The notes beneath the pieces were generated by a model that ran no database searches, was not told the origin of the DNA, and saw only the letters and a program-made list of their open reading frames with translations. Positions 50,802 to 59,380 of a stretch of DNA of 64,000 nucleotides are shown here, in pieces (within the stretch, counting starts at the first letter, position 1; each line of letters begins with the position of its first letter). Location of the stretch: positions 62,001 to 126,000 of the forward strand of contig NZ_SMRP01000011.1 in NCBI RefSeq assembly GCF_004353915.1, written 5' to 3'. A program made the translations under genes and the position numbers. The stretch comes from Paraburkholderia silviterrae. Lineage in GTDB: Bacteria > Pseudomonadota > Gammaproteobacteria > Burkholderiales > Burkholderiaceae.

Positions 50802-51587
50802 ATGTTTTCACTGGCCGACCATCTGCTGCATCTCGAAGGCGAGGCCCTGCCGCGCGACGTGAGCGCCGGCGCGGCGCGCGCGCTGCTTGCGGGTGGCGAG
50901 CGCTGCCGCGCGCCCGTCTGCGGTGCCGTGTACGGGACGCTGCTCAACGACCGCGCCGCGCTCGAAGCACTCGGCGACGCCGTGAACGCCCCGCCCTACA
51001 AGGCGCCGCCCCGCGCGCCCATCCTCTATCTGAAGCCGCACAATACGCTCGCCGGCCACGGCGCGCGCGTGAGCGTGCCGGGCGCGGAAGGCGTTCAGGT
51101 GGGCGCGTCGCTCGGCATCGTGATCGGCCGCACCGCTGCGCGCGTCAAGGCGCATGAAGCGTTCGATTACATCGCCGGCTACACGCTGGTCGCCGACCTC
51201 AGCGTGCCGCACGAAAGCGTCTATCGTCCGTCCGTGCGTTTTCGCGCTCGCGACGGCTTTTGCGTGATCGGCCCAACGGTGCAGGCGCGCAAGCATGTCG
51301 CCGATCCGGACCGGCTCGCGATCCACGTCGACATCGAGGGCGAGCCGCGCTTTAGCGCGAATACGTCCTCGTGCGTGCGCGGCGTCGCGCAACTGCTCGC
51401 GGACGTGACCGACTTCATGACGCTTTCAGCCGGCGACGTGCTCACGCTAGGCGTGCCGCACGGCGCGCCCATCGCACATGAAGGTGCGCACGCAACTATC
51501 TCCATTGCCGACTGGCCCGCGCTTGCCATCGAATTCATCGCGCCGCAAACGGCAGCGCACACCGCCACGCAAGGAGCACCAGCATGA
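50802..51587 (+). CDS. HpaG1: N-terminal-type subunit of homoprotocatechuate isomerase/decarboxylase
   Basis: A 261-residue fumarylacetoacetate-hydrolase-fold protein. It has YGTLLNDRAALEALGDA and YKAPPRAPILYLKPHNTLAG near the start, and GIVIGRTAARVKAHEAFDYI in the core. In enterobacteria the HpaG enzyme is one chain of two FAH-like halves; this gene corresponds to the first half and the next gene to the second. The pair isomerises and decarboxylates the ring-cleavage product in 4-hydroxyphenylacetate breakdown. Its stop overlaps the next start (ATGA at 51584-51587). Confidence 0.88.
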   Translation: MFSLADHLLHLEGEALPRDVSAGAARALLAGGERCRAPVCGAVYGTLLNDRAALEALGDAVNAPPYKAPPRAPILYLKPHNTLAGHGARVSVPGAEGVQVGASLGIVIGRTAARVKAHEAFDYIAGYTLVADLSVPHESVYRPSVRFRARDGFCVIGPTVQARKHVADPDRLAIHVDIEGEPRFSANTSSCVRGVAQLLADVTDFMTLSAGDVLTLGVPHGAPIAHEGAHATISIADWPALAIEFIAPQTAAHTATQGAPA

Positions 51588-52372
51588 TGCGAGGACGCGT
51601 TGCCTACGCAGGCGCCATCCACGAAGCACGACCCGAAGCCAGCCTGGAAAGCATGCGCGTGCGCCTTGCCGACGGCCGCGTCCGCGAAGAGCATGAAGTC
51701 GTCTGGCTCGCGCCGTTCGAGCCCGGCACGATCTTCGCGCTCGGCCTGAACTACGCCGAGCATGCCAAAGAGTTGCAGTTCACGAAGCAGGAAGAGCCGC
51801 TCGTGTTCCTCAAGGGGCCGGGCAGCGTGATCGGGCATCGCGGCGTCACGCGCCGCCCCGCCGACGTCACGTTCATGCACTACGAGTGCGAGCTCGCGGT
51901 CGTGATCGGCCGCACGGCGCGCGAGATCAAGTGCGAGGACGCCATGCAATACGTCGCGGGCTACACCATCGCCAATGACTACGCGATCCGCGATTATCTA
52001 GAGAACTACTATCGCCCGAACCTGCGCGTGAAGAATCGCGACGGCGGCACCGTGCTCGGGCCGTGGTTCGTCGATGCCGCCGATATCGCCGACGTCAATG
52101 CGCTCGAACTGCGCACCTGGGTGAACGGCGAACTGAAGCAGCACGGCAACACGCGCGACCTCGTCACTGGCATTGCCGAGTTGATCGAGTATTTGAGCGG
52201 CTTCATGACGCTCGCGCCCGGCGACGTGATTCTCACGGGCACGCCCGAAGGCGTCGTCAACGTGAATGCCGGCGACGAAGTGATTTGCGAGATCGACGGC
52301 CTCGGCCGCCTTGTCAGCACGATCGCGTCCGACGCCGAGTTCGGCCGCGCTCCCCAGACGCAACAGACGTAA
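51584..52372 (+). CDS. HpaG2: C-terminal-type subunit of homoprotocatechuate isomerase/decarboxylase
   Basis: A 262-residue FAH-family enzyme with the complete metal site: E-x-E of MHYECELAVVIGRTAREIKC and the downstream Asp in VAGYTIANDYAIRDY. GDVILTGTPEGVVNVNAGDE is the family's C-terminal signature. It carries out the 5-oxo-pent-3-ene-1,2,5-tricarboxylate decarboxylase / HHDD isomerase step with the overlapping HpaG1. Two ATGs at 51584 and 51587 share an AAGGAG site. Confidence 0.9.
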   Translation: MMRGRVAYAGAIHEARPEASLESMRVRLADGRVREEHEVVWLAPFEPGTIFALGLNYAEHAKELQFTKQEEPLVFLKGPGSVIGHRGVTRRPADVTFMHYECELAVVIGRTAREIKCEDAMQYVAGYTIANDYAIRDYLENYYRPNLRVKNRDGGTVLGPWFVDAADIADVNALELRTWVNGELKQHGNTRDLVTGIAELIEYLSGFMTLAPGDVILTGTPEGVVNVNAGDEVICEIDGLGRLVSTIASDAEFGRAPQTQQT

Positions 52373-52383
52373 GCGAGAACGCC

Positions 52384-53841
52384 ATGCGCATCGAACACCT
52401 GATCGACGGCCGCGCCCATACGGGCCGCGACTACTTCGAAACCGTGAACCCCGCGAACCAGGAAGTGCTCGCGGAAGTCGCGCGCGGCGGCGCCGAGGAA
52501 ATCGACCTTGCGGTGCGCGCCGCGAAAGACGCCTTCCCCGCCTGGGCCGCGAAGCCCGCGGCAGAGCGCGCGAAGCTCGTGCGCAAGCTCGGCGAGCTGA
52601 TTGCGAAGAGCGTGCCGGAGATCGCGCTGACCGAGACGAAGGACACGGGCCAGACCATTTCGCAAACGGGCAAGCAGCTCGTGCCGCGCGCCGCCGACAA
52701 CTTCACCTACTTCGCCGAAATGTGCACGGCGGTGGACGGCCACACCTACCCCACCAGCACGCATCTGAACTACACGCTGTTTCATCCGGTGGGCGTGTGC
52801 GCGCTCATCTCGCCCTGGAACGTGCCGTTCATGACGGCCACCTGGAAGGTCGCGCCGTGCCTCGCGTTCGGCAACACGGCGGTGCTCAAGATGAGCGAGC
52901 TTTCGCCGCTCACGGCCTCCATGCTCGGACAGCTCGCGCTCGAAGCCGGAATTCCATCAGGCGTGCTCAACGTCGTGCATGGCTTCGGCCAGGAAACGGG
53001 CGAGCCGCTCGTCGCGCATCCCGACGTGCGCGCGGTCTCCTTCACGGGATCGACGGCCACGGGCAACCGCATCGTGCAGACTGCGAGCCTGAAGAAGTTC
53101 TCGATGGAGCTGGGCGGCAAGTCGCCGTTCGTGATTTTCGAAGATGCCGACTTCGAGCGCGCGCTCGACGCCGCCGTGTTCATGATCTTCTCGAACAACG
53201 GCGAGCGCTGCACGGCAGGCTCGCGCATTCTCGTCCAGCGCTCGATCTACGCGAGGTTCGCCGAGCGATTCGTCGAGCGCGCGAAGCGCATCGCGGTAGG
53301 CGACCCGCTCGACGAAAAGACCGTTGTCGGGCCGATGATCAGCCAGGGCCATCTCGCCAAGGTGCGCAGCTATATCGAGCTCGGGCCGAAGGAAGGCGCG
53401 ACGCTCGCATGCGGCGGGCTCGATGCGCCCGCGCTGCCGGATGCCCTGAAAAAGGGCAACTTCGTGCAGCCCACGGTGTTCGTGGACGTGGACAACCGCA
53501 TGCGCATCGCGCAGGAAGAGATCTTCGGGCCGGTCGCGTGCCTGATCCCGTTCGACGACGAAGCCGACGCCATCCGCATCTCGAACGACATCGCCTACGG
53601 CCTGTCGAGCTACGTGTGGACCGAAAACACGGGGCGCGCACTGCGCGTGGCCGCCGCCGTCGAGGCGGGCATGTGCTTCGTGAACAGCCAGAACGTGCGC
53701 GATCTGCGCCAGCCGTTCGGCGGCTCGAAGGCTTCGGGCGTGGGACGCGAAGGCGGTACCTGGAGCTACGAAGTGTTTCTCGAGCCGAAGAACGTGTGCG
53801 TCTCGATGGGCTCGCATCACATTCCGCGCTGGGGCGCCTGA
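52384..53841 (+). CDS. hpaE: 5-carboxymethyl-2-hydroxymuconate semialdehyde dehydrogenase (HpaE)
   Basis: A 485-residue ALDH-superfamily enzyme. The coenzyme loop is CALISPWNVPFMTATWKVAP, the general-base Glu is in FSMELGGKSPFVIFED, and the catalytic Cys is in FSNNGERCTAGSRILV. It oxidises the semialdehyde made by the ring-cleaving dioxygenase HpaD. Placement between hpaG2 and hpaD, in the order used by other hpa clusters, fixes the identity. Confidence 0.93.
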   Translation: MRIEHLIDGRAHTGRDYFETVNPANQEVLAEVARGGAEEIDLAVRAAKDAFPAWAAKPAAERAKLVRKLGELIAKSVPEIALTETKDTGQTISQTGKQLVPRAADNFTYFAEMCTAVDGHTYPTSTHLNYTLFHPVGVCALISPWNVPFMTATWKVAPCLAFGNTAVLKMSELSPLTASMLGQLALEAGIPSGVLNVVHGFGQETGEPLVAHPDVRAVSFTGSTATGNRIVQTASLKKFSMELGGKSPFVIFEDADFERALDAAVFMIFSNNGERCTAGSRILVQRSIYARFAERFVERAKRIAVGDPLDEKTVVGPMISQGHLAKVRSYIELGPKEGATLACGGLDAPALPDALKKGNFVQPTVFVDVDNRMRIAQEEIFGPVACLIPFDDEADAIRISNDIAYGLSSYVWTENTGRALRVAAAVEAGMCFVNSQNVRDLRQPFGGSKASGVGREGGTWSYEVFLEPKNVCVSMGSHHIPRWGA

Positions 53842-53862
53842 GCCACACTGGAGGAGACCACA

Positions 53863-54726
53863 ATGGGCAAACTCGCGCTGGCGGCCAAGATCACGCACGT
53901 GCCGTCGATGTACCTTTCCGAGCTCGACGGACCGCACAAGGGCTGCCGCCAGGCCGCCATCGACGGCCACGGCGAAATCGGCCGGCGCTGCCGCGAGCTG
54001 GGCGTGGACACGATCGTCGTGTTCGACGTGCACTGGCTCGTGAACAGCGAATATCACATCAACTGCGCACCGCATTTCGAAGGCAATTACACGAGCAACG
54101 AGCTGCCGCATTTCATCAAGAACATGCAGTACGCGTACCCGGGCAATCCCGCGCTGGGCCATCTGATTGCCGACGTCGCGAACGAAATGGGCGTCAAGAG
54201 CCGCGCGCACAGCGAGACCACGCTCGAGCTCGAATACGGCACGCTCGTGCCGATGCGCTATATGAACGCCGACCAGCACTTCAAAACGGTGTCCGTCGCG
54301 GGCTGGTGCATGTGGCACGACCTCGCCACGAGCGCGCGCTTCGGGCTCGCGGTGCGCAAGGCCATCGAAGAGCGCTACGACGGTACGGTCGCGATACTGG
54401 CGAGCGGCTCGCTCAGCCATCACTTCGCGAATAACGGCACGGCCGAGCAATTCATGCACAAGGTCTGGGACCCGTTCCTCGAAGAGACGGACCGTCACGT
54501 GGTCTCGCTCTGGGAGCGCGGCGACTGGAAGACCTTTTGCAGCATGCTGCCGCTCTACGCCGAAAAATGCTGGGGCGAAGGCGGCATGCACGACACGGCC
54601 ATGCTGCTGGGCGCGCTCGGCTGGGACCGCTATGAAGGCCGCGCGGAAGTCGTCACGCCGTATTTCGGCAGCTCCGGCACCGGACAGATCAACGCGATCT
54701 TCCCTGTCACGCCGCTTCCCGCCTGA
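53863..54726 (+). CDS. hpaD: 3,4-dihydroxyphenylacetate 2,3-dioxygenase (HpaD, LigB-type extradiol)
   Basis: A 287-residue non-haem iron ring-cleavage enzyme. The opening GKLALAAKITHVPSMYLSEL is nearly invariant in HpaD; metal-site His residues occur in KITHVPS and IVVFDVHWLVNS, and ASGSLSHHFANN and EGGMHDTAMLLGALGWD are further class III extradiol signatures. It opens the ring of homoprotocatechuate at the 2,3 bond. Good GGAGGAG site upstream. Confidence 0.95.
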   Translation: MGKLALAAKITHVPSMYLSELDGPHKGCRQAAIDGHGEIGRRCRELGVDTIVVFDVHWLVNSEYHINCAPHFEGNYTSNELPHFIKNMQYAYPGNPALGHLIADVANEMGVKSRAHSETTLELEYGTLVPMRYMNADQHFKTVSVAGWCMWHDLATSARFGLAVRKAIEERYDGTVAILASGSLSHHFANNGTAEQFMHKVWDPFLEETDRHVVSLWERGDWKTFCSMLPLYAEKCWGEGGMHDTAMLLGALGWDRYEGRAEVVTPYFGSSGTGQINAIFPVTPLPA

Positions 54727-54744
54727 ATCTCGAAGGAGCGCATC

Positions 54745-55146
54745 GTGCCGCATCTCACCCTCGAATACAGCGCCAATCTCGCCGATGAAGCGAGCATCGG
54801 CACGCTTTGCGCGACGCTCGCGCAGGTGCTCGACGCGCAGCGCGACGCGAGCGGCGCGCGCGTGTACCCACGCGGCGGCATCCGTACGCGCGCGCTGCGC
54901 TGCGAGCAGTACTTCGTCGCCAATGGCGACCCGCACAACGCCTTCCTGCACGGCTGCCTGAAGATCGGCGCGGGCCGCACGCCCGAAGTGCGCCGCGCCA
55001 CCGGCGACGCGCTCTTCGAAGCCATCAAGCAGCATTTCGCCGAAGCGTTCGCCGCGCACGGGCTCGCGCTCTCGCTGGAGATCGTCGAGTTCAGCGAAGA
55101 AGGCGCGTGGAAGCACAACAACCTGCACGCCCGGCTCAAAACCTGA
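54745..55146 (+). CDS. hpaF: 5-carboxymethyl-2-hydroxymuconate delta-isomerase (HpaF)
   Basis: A 133-residue tautomerase-fold isomerase. It starts with GTG behind AAGGAG; after removal of Met, Pro-2 (PHLTLEYSANL) is the catalytic base. LKIGAGRTPEVRRATGDALF and IKQHFAEAF match HpaF. It isomerises 5-carboxymethyl-2-hydroxymuconate for HpaG. Confidence 0.93.
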   Translation: MPHLTLEYSANLADEASIGTLCATLAQVLDAQRDASGARVYPRGGIRTRALRCEQYFVANGDPHNAFLHGCLKIGAGRTPEVRRATGDALFEAIKQHFAEAFAAHGLALSLEIVEFSEEGAWKHNNLHARLKT

Positions 55147-55191
55147 GCACCCGCGCGCGCATTGAGAACCTCGCAATCATCGGAAATCGAC

Positions 55192-55995
55192 ATGCTAGAT
55201 CCGCAACTCATTCGCGAGCTGGCCGCCCAGCTCGACGAAGCCGAACGCACGCGCACGCCATTGCGCCACTTCTCGCGCGCGCATCCGTCGATGACGATCG
55301 ACGACAGCTATGCGATCCAGCGCGAGTGGGTCAAGCTCAAGCTCGCGGCGGGCCACCAGATCAAGGGCCGCAAGATCGGCCTCACGTCGCGCGCGATGCA
55401 GCGCGCCTCGCAGATTGACGAGCCCGATTACGCTCCGCTGCTCGACAGCATGTTCATCGAAGCCGGCAGCGACATTCGCGCTGATCGCTTCATCGCGCCG
55501 CGCGTGGAAGTGGAGCTCGCCTTCGTGCTGAGCCGCCCGCTACAAGGCCCCAACGTCACGCTGTTCGACGTGCTGGACGCGACCGCCTGGGTCACGCCAG
55601 CGATCGAGATCATCGACGCGCGCATCGAGCAGTTCGACCGCGAAACGAAGGCGCCGCGCAAGGTGTTCGACACGATCTCGGACTTTGCGGCGAACGCGGG
55701 CGTGGTGCTGGGCGGCCGCCCCGTGAAGCCGCTCGACGTCGACTTGCGCTGGGTGGGCGCGCTGCTCTACAAGAACGGCGCGGTCGAGGAAAGCGGGCTC
55801 GCCGCCGCCGTGCTCAATCATCCGGCCACGGGCGTGGCCTGGCTCGCGAACAAGATCGCGCGCCACGACGAGCGCCTCGAAGCCGGCGACGTGATTCTGA
55901 GCGGCTCGTTCACGGTGCCCATTCCCGCGCGCGCCGGCGATACGTTCCACGCCGACTACGGCCCGCTAGGTGGCATCGGCTTCAATTTCGTCTGA
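55192..55995 (+). CDS. hpaH: 2-oxo-hepta-3-ene-1,7-dioate hydratase (HpaH)
   Basis: A 267-residue hydratase of the FAH-related hydratase family, the usual HpaH length. [20 protein letters not shown] and the metal-ligand stretch [20 protein letters not shown] are diagnostic; [20 protein letters not shown] is the C-terminal signature. It adds water to the dienoate made by HpaG. The start at 55192 is preceded by GGAAA; a TTG 30 bases upstream is not needed. Confidence 0.94.
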   Translation: MLDPQLIRELAAQLDEAERTRTPLRHFSRAHPSMTIDDSYAIQREWVKLKLAAGHQIKGRKIGLTSRAMQRASQIDEPDYAPLLDSMFIEAGSDIRADRFIAPRVEVELAFVLSRPLQGPNVTLFDVLDATAWVTPAIEIIDARIEQFDRETKAPRKVFDTISDFAANAGVVLGGRPVKPLDVDLRWVGALLYKNGAVEESGLAAAVLNHPATGVAWLANKIARHDERLEAGDVILSGSFTVPIPARAGDTFHADYGPLGGIGFNFV

Positions 55996-56037
55996 CTGTA
56001 GCGTCTTGCCCTTCGCGCAGCATCAGTAAGGATTCCC

Positions 56038-56814
56038 ATGCAAACACTCGATAATCCGTTCAAGCGCGCACTCTCGCAAGGGCGTCCTCAAATCGGCCTG
56101 TGGGCCGCGCTCGCCGACTCGTATGTCACCGAGCTGCTCGCGAGCACGGGCTTCGACTGGCTGCTGATCGACGGCGAGCACGCGCCCAACGACCTGCGCA
56201 GCACACTCGCGCAATTGCAGGCGGTGGCCCCGTATCCCACGCACCCGATCGTGCGGCCGGTGCGCAATGACGCCGCCATCATCAAGCAGTTGCTCGACAT
56301 CGGCACGCAAACGCTGCTCGTGCCCATGATCGAAAACGCCGACGACGCGCGCGCCGCCGTCGCCGCCACGCGCTATCCGCCGCTAGGCATTCGCGGCGTG
56401 GGCAGCGCGCTCGCGCGCGCGTCGCGCTGGAACGGCGCCCCCGATTATCTGCATCGCGCCGCGGATGGGCTCTGCATGCTGGTGCAGGTGGAGACGGCCA
56501 ATGCGCTTGCACAGCTCGACGACATCGCCGCTGTGGATGGCGTGGATGGCGTGTTCTTCGGCCCGGCGGACCTGAGCGCTTCGATGGGCCTGCTCGGGCA
56601 GCCCGGCGCCCCGGCGGTGCGCGAGGCGATCGTGGCCGGCATCCGCGCCGTGCGCGCGCATGGCAAGGCTGCTGGCGTGCTGGCCGCCGACCGCGCGATC
56701 GCTCACGAATATTTGCAGGCCGGGGCGACCTTCGTTGCAGTAGGCAGCGACGTAGCGCTGCTTGCGCGCGGCGCGAACGAACTGGCCTCGGCGTTCCGCC
56801 AGTCGGCCGCCTGA
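56038..56814 (+). CDS. hpaI: 4-hydroxy-2-oxoheptanedioate aldolase (HpaI)
   Basis: A 258-residue class II pyruvate aldolase. The catalytic His lies in [20 protein letters not shown] and the arginine in [11 protein letters not shown]; metal-ligand Glu and Asp are in [14 protein letters not shown] and [14 protein letters not shown]. It splits the C7 product into pyruvate and succinate semialdehyde, the end of the pathway. It is last in the hpa operon. Confidence 0.94.
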   Translation: MQTLDNPFKRALSQGRPQIGLWAALADSYVTELLASTGFDWLLIDGEHAPNDLRSTLAQLQAVAPYPTHPIVRPVRNDAAIIKQLLDIGTQTLLVPMIENADDARAAVAATRYPPLGIRGVGSALARASRWNGAPDYLHRAADGLCMLVQVETANALAQLDDIAAVDGVDGVFFGPADLSASMGLLGQPGAPAVREAIVAGIRAVRAHGKAAGVLAADRAIAHEYLQAGATFVAVGSDVALLARGANELASAFRQSAA

Positions 56815-56826
56815 CCCCACCTCAGC

Positions 56827-56846
56827 GGGCGCCGCGCCTGGGCGCC
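56827..56846. terminator. GC-rich hairpin after hpaI
   Basis: GGGCGCC (56827-56833) and GGCGCCC (56840-56846) form a perfect 7-bp stem with a 6-nt loop, 12 bp after the hpaI stop and before a convergent MarR gene. There is no T-run. Confidence 0.35.
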
Positions 56847-56890
56847 CTGCCCTCATTGGTCCCTCGCCCGCCCCTTCCTTCACCCGCCCC

Positions 56891-57334
56891 TTAGTCCGGC
56901 TCGCCGCCCTGCGCCACGAGTTTCGCCAGCGCGCTCTGCAATGCCTCGCGTTCCTGCTCGCTCAACACCGCGAGAATGGCTTCGTTGCCCGACTTTGAAA
57001 TGGCCGAAGCGCGCCGGTAAGTATTGCGCCCCTGCGCGGTAAGCTTGACGAGCACGCCGCGCGCGTCCGCCGTGTTCGAGGCCTTTTCCAGCAGCCCTTT
57101 GCGCTCCAGCACATCGGTCGCGCGGCTCGCCTGGCTGCGGTCGAGATTCGACACGCGCCCGAGATCCGACACCGAAATCGGCCCGAACGCCCCAACGCTC
57201 AGCAGAATGCGCGCCTCCGTGAGCGTGAGCGCCAGCGCCGCTGAAAACGCCTCGTTCATGGTGCGGTCCGTCTGCTTCTTTAGCACGTGCAGCCGGTAAG
57301 TGAACAGCTCTTCAATCTGGTTCTTGCCCGTCAT
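56891..57334 (-). CDS. MarR family transcriptional regulator
   Basis: A 147-residue MarR protein with the winged HTH ISVSDLGRVSNLDRSQASRA followed by TDVLERKGLLEKASNTADAR and VLVKLTAQGRNTY. Dimerisation helices occupy both ends. It is divergent from the class II aldolase gene, and the shared promoter region holds a good palindromic operator candidate, so it probably represses the aldolase/ketopantoate-reductase-like operon. It is not the HpaR orthologue, which lies at 50217. Confidence 0.9.
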   Translation of the reverse strand: MTGKNQIEELFTYRLHVLKKQTDRTMNEAFSAALALTLTEARILLSVGAFGPISVSDLGRVSNLDRSQASRATDVLERKGLLEKASNTADARGVLVKLTAQGRNTYRRASAISKSGNEAILAVLSEQEREALQSALAKLVAQGGEPD

Positions 57335-57394
57335 CTCTCGTCTCGCGCGGCCTCGCCAAATGGCACAAACGACGCTAGCATACCATTTACGGAA

Positions 57395-57410
57395 CCCTTT
57401 AATTCAAGGG
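57395..57410. promoter_or_regulatory. MarR-type operator candidate CCCTTTAATTCAAGGG
   Basis: A 16-bp near-perfect palindrome (14 of 16 positions) about 60 bp upstream of the MarR start and 120 bp before the aldolase start. Its AT-rich centre and size are typical of MarR sites. A second, longer inverted repeat GATGCT / AGCATC (57427-57461) lies beside it. Confidence 0.5.
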
Positions 57411-57532
57411 CTTTCGAGGATAATTTGATGCTTGCACACGCATTTATTTGCGCGTAGCATCGGTTTATCTGCCAGTCATCCTGGACAGCTCGCCTGCCGC
57501 GTGAGCGCGGCACCCAGAACGGAGACGCCCCC

Positions 57533-58303
57533 ATGAGCGCAACACCCGAAGCCGCTCGCCCAAGCTGGTGCGAGCCGCAGGAATGGGCCGCACGCGTGAA
57601 GCTCGCGGCCACCTATCGCGTATTTCACCTGCTGGGCTGGACCGAATTGATCTTCAATCACATTACGCTGCGCGTGCCCGGTCCCGAGAAGCATTTCCTG
57701 ATCAACCCGTTCGGCCTCGCGTATGACGAAATCAAGGCATCGAACCTCGTGAAGGTCGATCTGGACGGCAACATCCTGAGCCCCAGCGACTATCCGATCA
57801 ATCCAGCGGGCTTCGTGATCCACAGCGCGATTCACGCCCACGTGGAAGACGCGCATTGCGTGATGCATACGCACACCACGGCGGGCGTCGCCGTTGCGTG
57901 CATGGAAGGCGGCCTCGCGTACACGAACTTCTATTCGGCGCAACTGCACGACATGGTCGCCTACCACGACTTCGAAGGCATCACCGTGCACGACGACGAG
58001 CAGCCGCGCCTGCTGAAATCGATGGGCGAGAAGCGCCTGCTCATTCTGCGCAATCATGGACTGCTCGCGCACGGCACGAGCCTCGCGCACGCATTCGTGC
58101 TGCTCTGGACGCTGAACCGCGCCTGCGAGATCCAGTGCGTCACCGACTCGATGCACGGCCAGCCCATTCCCATCGATCCGGCCGTCACCGCACGCTCCAC
58201 GCGCGACGCCCTGCAATTCTCGCCCGCGCATGGCGCCGGCGAGAACGTGCTGGCCGCGCTGATCCGGCGCGTCGAGCGCATCGACCCCTCATACAAGGAG
58301 TAA
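57533..58303 (+). CDS. Class II aldolase/adducin family protein
   Basis: A 256-residue metal-dependent aldolase-fold protein. Zinc-binding His are in FVIHSAIHAHV and HCVMHTHTTAGVAVACMEG, with a third His in ILRNHGLLAHGTSLAHAFVL; the region FNHITLRVPGPEKHFLINPF is the usual substrate pocket. The family includes fuculose-phosphate aldolases and decarboxylases; the substrate is unknown. It is followed 3 nt later by a ketopantoate-reductase-like gene. Confidence 0.88.
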   Translation: MSATPEAARPSWCEPQEWAARVKLAATYRVFHLLGWTELIFNHITLRVPGPEKHFLINPFGLAYDEIKASNLVKVDLDGNILSPSDYPINPAGFVIHSAIHAHVEDAHCVMHTHTTAGVAVACMEGGLAYTNFYSAQLHDMVAYHDFEGITVHDDEQPRLLKSMGEKRLLILRNHGLLAHGTSLAHAFVLLWTLNRACEIQCVTDSMHGQPIPIDPAVTARSTRDALQFSPAHGAGENVLAALIRRVERIDPSYKE

Positions 58304-58306
58304 GCC

Positions 58307-59350
58307 GTGAATTCCTCGCAGCGCAGTATCACGGTGGTGGGCGCCGGCGCGATCGGCGGTCTCATTGCGGCGCGGTTCGCGCGCGCGGACAACGGCGCGA
58401 GCGTCAACGTGCTCGCGCGCGGCGCGCATCTCGAAGCCATCCGCCGCGACGGCCTCACGATCGTCGAAGGCCCCGAGCACGACATGCGCTACACGACGCG
58501 CGTGAACGCCACCGACAACGCCGCCGCACTCGGCGCGCAAGACATCGTGTTCGTCTGCCTCAAGGGCCAGGCACTCGTGCAGGCCGCAGCATCGCTTGCG
58601 CCGCTCGTCGGGCCGCACACGCATATCGTCTCGGCGATGAACGGCGTGCCGTGGTGGTTCCTCGCCGATTTCGGCGGCGCGCAAGCCGGTGGCGACGATC
58701 GGCGCCTCGAGTCCGTCGATCCGGGCGGCGCGGTTTCGGCGGCGTTGCCGCCCGCGCAGGCATCGGGCTGCGTCGTGCATCTCTCTTCGTCGATTGCGGC
58801 GCCCGGTGTGATCCGCAAGGGCAAAGGCAACCTGCTCATCGTCGGCGCCGCCTCGCAGCGCACGGCGGCGCGCGCCAAGGAAGCGTGCGCGCTGCTCGCG
58901 CAGGCCGGCTTCGAGGTGCAGGCCACCGGGCAAATTCAGCATGAAATATGGGCCAAGCTCTGGGGCAACATGACGATGAACCCCATCAGCGCGCTCACGC
59001 GTTCAACTGCCGACGTGATCCTCGACGACCCGCTCACGGCGGGCCTCGTCAAGGCCATCATGGCGGAGGCGCGCACGATCGGCGAAGCGCTCGGCATCGG
59101 CCTCGCGATGACCATCGAAGAGCGCAACGCCATCACCCGCAAGCTGGGCGCGTTCAAGACCTCGATGCTGCAGGACGTGGAAGCGGGCCGCACACTCGAA
59201 GTGGAAGCACTGCTGGGCGCGCCCTACGAGCTCGCGCAACGCACGGGCGTGGCCGCGCCTTCGCTCGGCATGCTCTACGGGCTCGCGCGCCAGCTCGATG
59301 CGAATCTCGAGGCGGCGCGACGCGCCGGGGCGCCAGACCCCGCGCGCTGA
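58307..59350 (+). CDS. Ketopantoate reductase (ApbA/PanE) family oxidoreductase
   Basis: A 347-residue NADP-binding enzyme starting at GTG behind AAGGAG. The Rossmann loop is ITVVGAGAIGGLIAARFARA; the catalytic Lys is in IWAKLWGNMTMNPISALTRS, with MTIEERNAITRKLGAFKTSM and LEVEALLGAP as family signatures. Pairing with an aldolase-fold protein suggests that it reduces or oxidises a 2-keto acid in a catabolic route, rather than making pantoate (inference). Confidence 0.88.
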   Translation: MNSSQRSITVVGAGAIGGLIAARFARADNGASVNVLARGAHLEAIRRDGLTIVEGPEHDMRYTTRVNATDNAAALGAQDIVFVCLKGQALVQAAASLAPLVGPHTHIVSAMNGVPWWFLADFGGAQAGGDDRRLESVDPGGAVSAALPPAQASGCVVHLSSSIAAPGVIRKGKGNLLIVGAASQRTAARAKEACALLAQAGFEVQATGQIQHEIWAKLWGNMTMNPISALTRSTADVILDDPLTAGLVKAIMAEARTIGEALGIGLAMTIEERNAITRKLGAFKTSMLQDVEAGRTLEVEALLGAPYELAQRTGVAAPSLGMLYGLARQLDANLEAARRAGAPDPAR

Positions 59351-59380
59351 GCGCCTGAGCACCCGAGCCGCAAGCCGCCC

